NCBI GenBank assembly: GCA_029959195.1
Contig: CP114119.1
Coordinates: forward strand, 558,001-622,000
DNA: 64,000 bases
Source of the DNA: Dictyophora rubrovolvata
Lineage: Eukaryota; Basidiomycota; Agaricomycetes; Phallales; Phallaceae
Reading direction: 5' to 3'
The position numbers and the translations under genes were made by a program. Of the stretch, positions 11,579-20,531 are shown piece by piece. The notes under the pieces are model-generated. The model saw only the letters and a program-made list of their open reading frames with translations. It was not told where the DNA came from and searched no databases. Numbering within the stretch: the stretch's first letter is position 1; each line of letters starts with the position of its first letter.

Positions 11579-12500
11579 ATGACCTCCTCCACTGGTTCTA
11601 CTGACGGGTTCACAATCATTACTGGACTCCTGTCTGACATCAACAAGGATTTGGTGGGTGTGATTAATATGACCTTCTCTACTAGTGTACTGAATATATA
11701 TATCAGGTGCAACTTTCTAGCGATGCGAAGAATTTGTCTGCCAAAGACAACGGCACCATTTCTGTATGGTCATAAACTGAGCTTGCATACTTATTGCTAA
11801 TTTCAATCTTTCCTTTTATCTATCAAAGAACTACCAGAAAGACTTTAACACCGTCGTAAACGACCTACAGATTGTATGTGCTTCCCTGATCTGCCTAAAG
11901 TTGTGGCCTAACTTTTACATTGTAGCAGGCTCCTCCGAAAATCAAGGTGCTTTTAGTTCCGCCCATCTGATTACTTCAAAACTGAAATTTACATTTTTCA
12001 ATTATTAGTCAGCTATTCAGGTACTTTCACCTCTATATTGAAACGGTGGGGGTAGACTAATGTTATAATTTTCAAATTGCGAATAGAACGGGCCTCCATT
12101 TACCCAAGACCAACTGACACAACTTGACTCCCAAATCACCGGCATCCTGCAACTCATAAAGGACGTTGTTCATGAAACAATCCGACACACCAATGTTGTC
12201 AGGGCTAACAAAGACCTCCTCACCTTCGCCTTAAAGAATTCCGCTCAGTTAACAATGTCAACCACTGTATGTGTCGTTTTCCAAAGTATCATAAAATTAT
12301 GAATTAAAGATTTTTGCAGATCGTTACCTCCTTCTTTATTACTATTTCCGCTGTATGTCCATTTTTTTTATTTTTTATTTGCTCGGCGAGCTTGATATAC
12401 ATTATTGCATCAGCAACCAGCTGAAATAGCCACGGCCTTGAACGAGGTCATAACCACCCTCATCGAAGTCCAAATTGTGTTTGGTCCCTACAGGGATTAA
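11579..12500 (+). CDS. Small orphan protein, eight phase-0 exons with a 12 nt microexon
   Basis: Predicted soluble, helix-rich protein of about 170 residues, with no signal peptide and no domain I recognise. Eight exons follow from consensus splice sites: MTSSTGSTDGFTIITGLL... (11579-11653), VQLSSDAKNLSAKDNGTIS, NYQKDFNTVVNDLQI, QAPPKIK, SAIQ (12 nt, TCAGCTATTCAG at 12009-12020), the long NGPPFTQDQLTQLD...STT exon, IVTSFFITISA, and QPAEIATALNEVITTLIEVQIVFGPYRD ending at TAA 12498-12500. Every intron is phase 0, so any subset of internal exons could be skipped without a frame change. Hydrophobic residues recur with helical spacing in the long exon. A distant similarity to fungal hydrophobic-surface-binding proteins is conceivable but I cannot support it. 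The gene looks intact because eight independent exons stay in frame. Confidence 0.68.
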
Positions 12501-12940
12501 GCACCTACCGATAACGGTACTGCAGTTATACTGACGAAGGGATTGTACACGTGTCGGTGTTATCTAATTATGTACTATTTTGCGTCGTCCCATACATGAG
12601 AACAATAAACATTTATTATTTATTCTTTTGAAACTGCATTGCAATTGGAACGAATACAGGTTACTATCCCTCCTATTGTAGGAGGTTTCTGGAACAATGA
12701 ATATCGGGTCCTAAGCAAACGCAATCTCATACAGAACGTCTCGAATGGAACCGCATTCAGCGTTGACCCAATTTAACCAACGCCTTGATGGACACCGCAA
12801 ATCACATCATAATAAATCTATGGCATTGACATAGCTGATGAAAGCAATTCATCAATCGACAGGAGCAAAGAAAAGATTAGCCCTCGCCATAAAGTATTTT
12901 AACGGTGATGCACCGGCTCAATTGTCGGAGAAATCTTAAC
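12501..12940. other. Spacer with a likely 3' UTR
   Basis: The AT-rich run with aataaac near 12602-12625 could be the polyadenylation region of the small gene. No coding frame is supported. Confidence 0.4.
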
Positions 12941-13745
12941 TTATGCACGAAATTTATCAATTTTCGGAGTCTCTTCAGGGGCCTCGTCATCCAATGGGTA
13001 TGCAGGACTCCATTCAGCTGACACATAGTTCTTCTTGTATTCCGCATCTATTGACAATCGCTCCAACTTCGAGAAGTTCTTGTTTTGGATAGTGGTCCAG
13101 GTATAGCGCCAGTAATTACCGGAGGCCGCAATAGTGATGACTGAATAGAGCCTTTCGAACTTTTCGAATAACAAAGCGGCTTGAATAAGGGCATCATTTA
13201 TGGCAACTTCTATTGCCCCGCCCACTTGAACTTTGAATGCGTCTCTCTTTAGCCCGCGGCTCGCAAACGCTTTATTTCGACGATGATCTTGAGTCTTGAG
13301 TCTTACGCTGGCTGAATTAACGTCACAAGGAGATGTAAGGTCATCTGCTTCAGAATTCTGACCCTCGAGTAATTGGAGGACGACGAAGTCCGCTATTCGT
13401 GTCGAAGAGTTTGGATGCATAGCACATGCACCTGTCGGTTATGTTCTTGCGCACGCGACGTATTACGGGTAGGTAGACAATTAGATTCAGTGTCTTTAAC
13501 CATGGTTCCCAAAACGCATACCAGTCGTACTCAGTGTTTCGAGGATTATGATCGAATGAAAGGGGGTGCGCAGGAGTCAAGAATTGTTGTATCTTGGTGA
13601 ATCTAGTCGTCGTAGGTAGTAGTTCAATGATACGTTGCGCTGTCGACGGCATGAGGACTAATACGCATGAATGGCGAGTCTTAAGAAAGGGAACGTGAGT
13701 GAAGTATTCATGAGCAGGACCGTGACTGACTGTAACAAGAGACAA
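12941..13745 (-). CDS. Unrecognised protein, probably two or more exons
   Basis: Two long minus-strand frames look coding. The upstream one, from about 13745, reads ...STAQRIIELLPTTTRFTKIQ and EYDWYAFWEPWLKTLNLIVYLPVIRR. The downstream one ends at 12941 and contains AINDALIQAALLFEKFERLY and ASGNYWRYTWTTIQN, followed by an acidic tail. They overlap in different frames near 13350-13420 and I could not find a splice that joins them cleanly. The only good donor/acceptor pair there (gtgcat..aatag, 39 nt) keeps the upstream frame. A start may lie further upstream, near 13879. No family recognised. Either an ordinary gene with a missed exon or a damaged one. Confidence 0.4.
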
Positions 13746-13930
13746 AAGGAGTTTGGAGGGCCTGAGACGTACGGAGAGTCGGAGTGTACAAGGATCATAT
13801 AGTATGTTTTATGAGAACATTTTCTGGTATATCCGGTGTAATAACGATTTAAAACTCGGCCTTGACTTTGAGGACACACTGCAAAAAAATGAAGTCTTGT
13901 TGTTGGGGGAAGTCGAAAGCAGTCAGGGCT

Positions 13931-13980
13931 TTTAGAATGTAATATTGCATCGTACCCAGGTCTAACCTCGCTTTATGGAG
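13931..13980. repeat. 50 bp fragment matching the orphan gene at 34.3 kb
   Basis: The stretch from TTTTAGAATGTAATATTGCA onward matches 34269-34317 with about six differences over 49 bases. At 34.3 kb that sequence is antisense to codons of the 410-residue gene. Here it has no frame and directly abuts the KIN17 fragment, so it is a displaced gene scrap. Confidence 0.6.
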
Positions 13981-14004
13981 AGAAAATATGTCTTAATGGG
14001 AAGC

Positions 14005-14690
14005 ATTCCTGAGGATCCACTTGCACATGAAGGCCACCCGGTGGGTTACACTAATCGAATTCGTCAAATATTTAGGACGGCCTGGTATCGCCCGAGTCGA
14101 CGAAACTGAGAAGGGTTGGTTTTTGGCATGGGTTGGTAACAGTCCAAAGACTCTAGCCGAACAAGTAAGACAAGTCATCTATTTTATAGCTGTTTTGAAG
14201 CGTCGTTTGACTGTTGAATTTGTAGGAAGCCGCTCTGAAGGAAGAACATTTGACGATGTCGAATGAGCAACGGGAATGGATTCTTATAACGAAGCAAATT
14301 GAGCGGGCTGCAACCATGTCTAATAATAATGAAATGAAAGATACACAAGAATCTGCAGTCGAAGAAGGGCTGAAGCGGACCGGCGAGAACGGAAAATGTG
14401 GTGCTTTCACTATCTTTGAAACCTCAGGCCTCAGGTGGCAGCTGCTACGACTCCTCTGATACTGCATCATCAGTATCTTCGTCTTCTCAAACGGCGGCGT
14501 CAGCGTCAGCAAGCCTTGGATCTCTCAAGTTAAACCTGTTGAAAGCAGCGGCTGATCCTCTCAAGCGCACCAATGTTTTCAAGACCGCATTAACAAACTC
14601 GAGCTCGAACACAACCACAACTTCAACATCAGCTGATGACAAGGCCAAAAAGCGAACGATGAGCGCAGTTGAAAGTATCATCTTTAGGGG
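14005..14690 (+). pseudogene. KIN17: KIN17 fragment (winged-helix part), copy 1
   Basis: Broken copy of KIN17, a conserved nuclear DNA/RNA-binding protein linked to replication, repair and splicing. The segment starts inside the gene (HMKATRWVTLIEFVKYLG), keeps RVDETEKGWFLAWVGNSPKTLAEQ of the winged-helix domain, an apparent retained intron starting gtaagac near 14165, then NEQREWILITKQIERAA and the Ser/Thr-rich linker (TALTNSSSNTTTTSTSADDK). It stops abruptly near 14690. There is no N-terminal zinc finger and no C-terminal SH3-like tail, and the linker changes frame near 14395-14460. Because intron sequence is retained, it arose by DNA duplication, not retroposition. A longer sister copy lies at 35896-37033 on the other strand. 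Confidence 0.8.
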
Positions 14691-14917
14691 TGGACACCGT
14701 ACCGTAACGGCGTAATCAGTACTGTGTCCGTACCGTATTTTGACCACCCGAGTCCTTTACGATACTGTACGGTCCGTAATACAGATAAATACGTGTACGG
14801 ATGTTGTATTTCGCGAGAACGCGACGCGCGTCACAACTAATCACGTGCACCGGGGTTTGCCTCCGCCTCCCGGCAACTCACGCTCAGCCCCGATCTTGGA
14901 AGGACTATCCCGTTTGG

Positions 14918-14955
14918 ATTCCGTCCCTTCTCTTTTACTCTCATCTCTGGTTTAA
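14918..14955 (+). promoter_or_regulatory. Pyrimidine-rich promoter tract of the aldolase gene
   Basis: A C/T-rich run with few purines lies 40-75 bases before the aldolase ATG. Such CT boxes are typical just upstream of starts in highly expressed glycolytic genes of fungi. The whole promoter must fit between the KIN17 fragment and the ATG, about 300 bases. Confidence 0.35.
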
Positions 14956-14994
14956 AAATCTCTCGATTATCCCAAAAGAAATTTAATATTGAAT

Positions 14995-16715
14995 ATGGGT
15001 GTCCTAGATATCGTTCCCGTATGTCTTCCAATCTGTTCTTCTGTATTACTTTTATGCGGTTCATTAACTGTCCTTGTTTAGGCTGGCGTTTTGACTGGCG
15101 ACCAAACCAGGAAACTTTTTGAATATGCGAGGGCTAACGAAGTATGTAGAAACGTTTGCTTATTCGATGGATCTTATTATCTCGTCTAGTTCGCTATACC
15201 AGTGTGTAATCTTTTGAGCCATCTATAATCAGAAAAATGAACCATTTTATCGAATTGTTTCGTTGCACTTGGGTTTAGGCCATAGTATGTGGATACGTTG
15301 TTCGGATTCTACGTTCCTTGAATTTCTTATGTAGAACGTTACCTCTTCTTCAACTGCAAATGCAGTCCTCGAGGCTGCTCGGGATATCAAATCCCCCATC
15401 ATCCTCCAAGTCTCCCAAGGTGGATCGGCGTACTTCGCGGGAAAAGGTCTTCCAAACGGAAACCAAGAAGCAAGTATTACCGGTGCCGTCGCAGCAGCAA
15501 AGCACATCAGAACTGTTGCTCCACTTTACGGAGTGTACGACCATTTCCTTCATTATACCTTGAGTTTTTTTCCTATACTTAACGTCCTAGATAGCCCCGT
15601 CGTTTTACATACTGATCACTGTGCGAAGAAACTCTTGCCATGGTTTGACGGGATGCTCGACGCTGATGAACAGCATTACAAAGAATTCGGTGTCGCGCTT
15701 TTCAGTTCGCATATGCTTGATCTATCCGAAGAGCCGAAACACGAGAATATCGAAATTTGCGTGTCGTATTTGAAGAAACTCAGCGCGATCGGAGTTTGGC
15801 TTGAGATAGAAATCGGTATCACCGGTGGCGAAGAAGACGGAGTTGACAACACCGGCGTCGACAATGCCGCTCTATACACCCAACCTGAGGATATCTGTGA
15901 CGTCCATGATGCTCTTGTCAAGATTTCACCAAATTTCAGTATTGCCGCCGGATTTGGAAATGTGCATGGCGTTTACAAACCCGGGAATGTTAAACTGCGT
16001 CCTGATTTGTTGGGAAAACATCAGGCATACGTTTCTGAGAAGACTGGGAAGGAGAAGCCTCTGTGCGTTGTATTTTATCATTTATGAAATTCTTGTACTT
16101 GGTTTGTTCACATGTTCTGATTAGCTTCCTTGTTTTCCACGGCGGATCAGGTTCGACTAAGGAGGAAATCCGTACGGCCGTTGAAAATGGTGTAGTAAAG
16201 ATGAATGTTGATACCGGTGCGTATATCGAAATGAGTCCTTTTTATCAATTCCTGCTTCTGACCCGTGCATGCAGACACTCAATTCGCTTATCTCAACGGC
16301 ATTAGAGTCTGTTTTTTCTTTCATAAATTTCAATCCTATATTTATAGTTTAAATTTGAATCGAAACAGGATTTCGTATTGAAGAAGAAAGATTACCTCTT
16401 GACCCAGGTCGGTAACCCAGAAGGACCTGACAAACCTAACAAGAAGGTGCTCCGTCTATTCTACCCACGTGTATCATGACACTAAATTTCATTTCCCCCC
16501 GTCTTCTCTTCTGATCAATTGGTAATTAACGCTTTGTTTTCCAATCACTTTCACAGTACTATGATCCTCGTATCTGGGTTCGTGAGGGTGAAAAGACATT
16601 AGTCGAGCGTGTCAAAGAGGCATGCGCGGATCTCGGAAACGTCGGCAAGTCTTTTGAATTCTGGACTTATTTTCGCGATTCCTTCTGATTATGTTTTTCA
16701 TTAGGGCGACTCTGA
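14995..16715 (+). CDS. FBA1: Fructose-bisphosphate aldolase, class II
   Basis: Zinc-dependent cytosolic aldolase of glycolysis and gluconeogenesis, splitting fructose-1,6-bisphosphate into DHAP and glyceraldehyde-3-phosphate. Eleven exons can be placed. MGVLDIVP (14995-15018) is followed by AGVLTGDQTRKLFEYARANE (15083-15141), FAIP (12 nt, 15190-15201), AI (6 nt, 15279-15284), NVTSSSTANAVLEAARDI... (15335-15534), VVLHTDHCAKKLLPW...KEKPL (15595-16062), FLVFHGGSGSTKEEI... (16125-16216), the exons starting at 16275 and 16369, YYDPRIWVREGEK... (16557-16644) and an 11 nt last exon (16705-16715). Zinc-site histidines appear in HTDH, GFGNVHGVY and FHGGSGS. The last intron is best read as GC-AG (gcaagt..cattag), which yields the family-like C-terminus NVGRL. 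Reading through instead gives an odd tail ending in TGA at about 16688. The gene appears intact. Confidence 0.93.
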
Positions 16716-17836
16716 TTGTTTTTTTGTCGTAAGAAGAGTGGGTTTCTGGTCCCCACTCGGATATTGTGATTCAGAGGATCTCTTAAGACAGTTTCTTGCC
16801 TTTGGCCTTGATTGTTATTTAACGAGCGACAAGTTCCAATTCGAGCATCGAAGGCCTCGTTGAAGAGTCTATCGAAGTCGTGGAAAAATGGGTCATTATA
16901 GAATACGAGAGACACTGTAGAGAGATGTTGTAGAGCTTGAAAATTGAATTTTTTGCTGTTGCAGCAAGGGCCATTTTGCAGCTCTCTTATACCTTTTTTT
17001 TGAAGACGCTAAGAAGTTCTGCGGAGAAACTGGAGGTGGTCTAGGAGTTCCGGCGAATGCCGAAATCGTGTGCTTCCGCGTCTTTCGTTGACTCAAGTAC
17101 GTGTCCCCTCGGGAATGTTCTGTAAACTTTTAGTAAAGCTCATTAACGAACCATGGAACGCGGTCATTTCCTTTGTAACGAATACACAAGTAAGTGAAAC
17201 CGTCTCAATGGACGGCAGAGTTCTGATACTCTTTTCAGGCTTGCTTAGTACTTTGGATGTCGGCGCCGAAACGATTAAGAACTAAATTCGCACTTCAATT
17301 GAGAGATTCACAAGAGACGCGTTTTAAAAATGAGAAAGCTTTTTGTCAGATCAGTCATTTCGCTCAAGTGCCATCCTCAGCCTGGCCACTACACAGTGCA
17401 TAGCGAAATCGACGACAGTTACGTGCGGTATATGACTTATTTTGTATTGGCAAATAATCATGCATTATACATCAACGTCTACGGGTTTTTCGAAATCCGA
17501 ATCGCGGCGTTCGGAAAATTCACATCAAAAAATTCAAGCATCCGATGTGGCCCCCGGATTTGGAAAGCTTATAGATGTAAATATTGGCAATGTGAGTATT
17601 TGTTTCTACTTCAACAGGCGCTTCTTGACGAAGTTTCCTCATTAGCTCTTTTGAATTGGAACTGTATGTTTTGAAAGGAACTTTGTTGTCTGCTGAAATT
17701 TGTCGACCCGATAGACAATAAACGTGATTTTAAAAAAATAACAAAATACCGAAAGGGTTCACAATCTCCTTCAATCGTGAGCCCCGCACTCATCTTCCAT
17801 AAGGACCTGCCTCGAAATTCCTTCCGCCTCCTTAAC
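16716..17836. other. Unassigned stretch with short open frames
   Basis: Several plus-strand frames (17070-17285, 17330-17674, 17442-17645) and minus-strand frames overlap. A few stretches read like coding sequence, for example FFEDAKKFCGETGGGLGVP near 17000 and APGFGKLIDVNIGN before a good gtgagt donor at 17590. I could not assemble them into a gene or recognise a family. A decayed or highly split gene is possible. Confidence 0.3.
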
Positions 17837-18697
17837 TCAAAGCCTTCCTTCGTCAGTGAGACGTTGTTCTAGTTTAGCATAAACACCAATATGAATGACA
17901 ATGAAGGTCTCGCGTTCCATGCCAGTGGAGGATGGCACTGCAGCTTGAAGCCCGAGTACTTTTGCGACGCAAATCCTGAAAAAGGACATCTCCACACTTT
18001 TCTGAAGGTTTGTTTGCAAAGACGAGGGATGTCTTTGAAGTCTTTTCCGTTGAATGTTCGTCGCTTTCTTGGGCTTTGCGGGCCTGTGGGTTCTGCAACT
18101 TCCATCTGAAACAGAATAAATGTCACCGGCATGAGAAAAATTAGGATGCCAGTGATTATTATTATAAACCAAACAGCACTCTCGGCCAACTCTCGGCAGA
18201 AATAATTGGACACCTATTAAATAATCATCAAGCCCTCAGAATGCTTGTTCCCAACTTGTTATCGCTTCAAAAGGAAACGATGCCATGACAGGTTAAAATT
18301 CATATATTTTTTTCTGGGTTAGCGCAATGGTTTTGAAAATATGAAATTTCACCCAAGTTTGGCAATCACCATGTTTGAGGTAGCATTCCAGAGTGCCCTT
18401 ATCAATTTTTGAAAATAGGGTAAATGAGAGAGCCAGAAAATAAAGGAAAAGGAGACAACAGAAAGCGATGGAGGGGGGAAACAAAGGAAGGAGTCACGTG
18501 CACCTCATCCAAAACGATATCACAGCATTGACGGCGGCGGCGGAACACAGAACAGATACATAAAGGTACTATCGTTGAGATGGTGGACACAAAAGACATG
18601 TGGTGGATATTCTCGAGGAAGACAAAGCTACGCTAGCGACTGAGGTGAGCAGTATTTAACTGTCTAGTTTTTTCTTGTGAAGAAGTTAGAGCCCACC
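17837..18697. other. Spacer upstream of the disordered-protein gene
   Basis: A minus-strand frame at 17869-18213 begins with a hydrophobic stretch (AVWFIIIITGILIFLMPV) but has no supporting splice sites and no recognisable family; support is too weak to call. The right part is promoter for the gene at 18698. Confidence 0.3.
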
Positions 18698-19714
18698 ATG
18701 CCTCGAAACGCAAACGGCAGCAGGAAAACACGAAAGCGACCGCTTACAGCCACTGAGCCTTCAACTCCAACCCGCCCTCAATTGAACGCCATTTATGGAT
18801 CTCGACGCAAGCCTGCTTCACCACCGAGCCTCGTCTCGCCGATAGTTCCTGTACAGTGGCCCTCAGTACCTCCAAACTCAACACCGTATCGGTCGATCGT
18901 CCAGAGAACGTTCAATGTGACTGCCAAAGAGCTAGGTTTACCACCTGGCGTACCGCCACCTATAATCGCCCGTCAGCCACTGCCTCACATACATAGACGA
19001 CCTCCCGATCCAATAACCGGTTTCGAACTCTCCTTGCCGGATCTTATTTTACTACCTGGAGTGATTCTGCCTTGGGAAGATGACACACCACCTATATCAA
19101 TAACGTCACCGCCTACTACGCCACCTGAGATCGCCGCTCTCCGAGCTGGTTTTTCGTCGATAAAGATAGCGCTATCGCCTTCCACTCCTCCGCGTACGCC
19201 GGATTCACAGCAGACGCACCCTGTCGATACTCCCCATACTCCTGATGCACACCCCAGTAAACGGCGTCGAATCGATACCAACTTAAATAGACCCACGTTG
19301 TCAGCACGGCCATTATTCCAGGGTGGAACATCCAGTCTTTCCTTAGGTTTTAATGCGACACCCCCTCGAGCATCCATCTCACGGGAGTCCCCCTCGCCTT
19401 TAAACACGAGCCTCGGTAGACCATACACGTCATGGTATCCTGATCAAATACACCAACAATCCCACCACGATGAGCAATTCGACGGGTACACTCCTGAAGC
19501 GCAGTTGCCATTGCAAAGGGCACAAATCATCTCGCAAGACCACCAGCAAGACCACCAGCAATATGCCCAGTTTCTCGATCGACCAAGTTATGTGCAAGTA
19601 TCTTCCGGAACTTCGAATTTTAATATCGTGAACGCGCCAAGCCCTTTCGTGGAAAGTCAAGCGTCGCATAACTTGCATCGTACTCCTCGTGCCGGAGGGT
19701 GGGACAGAGTCTAG
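18698..19714 (+). CDS. Disordered Pro/Ser-rich protein with basic patches
   Basis: Single-exon frame of 338 residues. I chose the ATG at 18698 because it sits in a near-perfect fungal start context (CCACCATGCC); an in-frame ATG at 18677 is weaker. The protein is almost wholly low-complexity: a basic N-terminus (RKTRKRP), many SP/TP sites (SPSTPPRTPDS, DTPHTPDA), a second basic patch PSKRRRID likely to serve as a nuclear localisation signal, and a Gln/His-rich C-terminal part with QDHQQDHQQ. One more ordered segment lies near residues 105-125 (GFELSLPDLILLPGV). Many proline-directed sites suggest phosphorylation by CDK/MAPK-type kinases. Possibly a nuclear or transcription-linked protein, but no domain is recognised. 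Confidence 0.62.
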   Translation: MPRNANGSRKTRKRPLTATEPSTPTRPQLNAIYGSRRKPASPPSLVSPIVPVQWPSVPPNSTPYRSIVQRTFNVTAKELGLPPGVPPPIIARQPLPHIHRRPPDPITGFELSLPDLILLPGVILPWEDDTPPISITSPPTTPPEIAALRAGFSSIKIALSPSTPPRTPDSQQTHPVDTPHTPDAHPSKRRRIDTNLNRPTLSARPLFQGGTSSLSLGFNATPPRASISRESPSPLNTSLGRPYTSWYPDQIHQQSHHDEQFDGYTPEAQLPLQRAQIISQDHQQDHQQYAQFLDRPSYVQVSSGTSNFNIVNAPSPFVESQASHNLHRTPRAGGWDRV

Positions 19715-19775
19715 ATTCGGTAAGCACAACTTCTTTTTTCGACTTCAGGTTGATAAAATCGGATGTGAACAATTG

Positions 19776-20251
19776 CTAATTCGTATGCGAATGACACCCA
19801 GACACTGTTCTATCTGTCCAATGAACATCGTGATGGCTGTTTGGAATCTTTTTGAAGTATGAAGACATGTCGTTGACGTCGAAACAATACATAATATAGT
19901 CGCGACTGCACTCGGTCTCTTTAGACGGATAAAATTTCACGTCCAAATTGTGTATGATTAGTATCTGTCCTTGTCTTTTCTGAAAAACGACGACTCGAGC
20001 ACTTGTAGGAACTATCAGTTGCGCGAAAAAACGGGAAAAAGACGTTTCTCTCACTTTGTAAAATAAGGACGGTCCTCAGGACAAAGCACAGTGAATGACC
20101 TGAAACGCTCTCCATCCTGCAAAGTATAACAAAAGACGTCCCAGCCCGCTTTTTTTGAGACTTCTGTTGTATTTATGGGTAACACAGGACGAGACAGATC
20201 TGGCAGATTGAACCGGGACCCAACTCGAGAAATATTGGGTGTTGGATCCAT
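19776..20251 (-). CDS. Unrecognised small protein, two exons suspected
   Basis: A minus-strand frame from ATG 20251 (MDPTPNISRVGSRFNLPDLS...CPEDRPYFTK) reaches a good donor (aaa|gtgaga near 20053). A second frame, 20054-19776, contains FFAQLIVPTSARVVVF and YPSKETECSRDYIMYCFDVND. The pieces read like exons of a soluble protein of about 120-150 residues, but the acceptor that joins them is not clear. No family recognised. It could equally be one real exon plus a chance frame. Confidence 0.35.
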
Positions 20252-20531
20252 TTCATTTATCGGAATGGTCGTATCTAAACCATCTGTGTTATGTGAGGGA
20301 TTTTAAATTCCCGTCATTTGCGGTCTCGAAGGGGGGGGGGAAAAGTTGAAACCACCGGTATGCCTCTTGTAAGGATCGTTTATGTAATCAACTTACGTAA
20401 CGCGGCAGCCTCGTGGGAAAGTGCCTCCAAGGCTACGGCAAGCCACGAGCAAGCCATACAACACTGAACTGCTGCTTGTTTTTCCTTGCACAATCTCGAA
20501 TTCAAATTCGAGAGGGAGGAGCTAAAACAAA
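20252..20531. other. Spacer with a G tract
   Basis: A run of ten G at about 20331-20340 is followed by gaaaag. No gene or inverted repeat is evident. The right side is the promoter of the Pro/Tyr-rich gene. Confidence 0.4.

Noticed and set aside
14740-14986. Short plus-strand frames before the aldolase gene as coding exons
   Set aside because: They do not extend the aldolase and have no motif; the interval is better read as promoter.
18677-18697. Upstream ATG as start of the disordered protein
   Set aside because: Its context is weaker than the CCACCATGCC start at 18698 and it adds only seven residues.
20331-20345. G tract as a regulatory quadruplex
   Set aside because: A single G run without the other three runs needed; no evidence of function.
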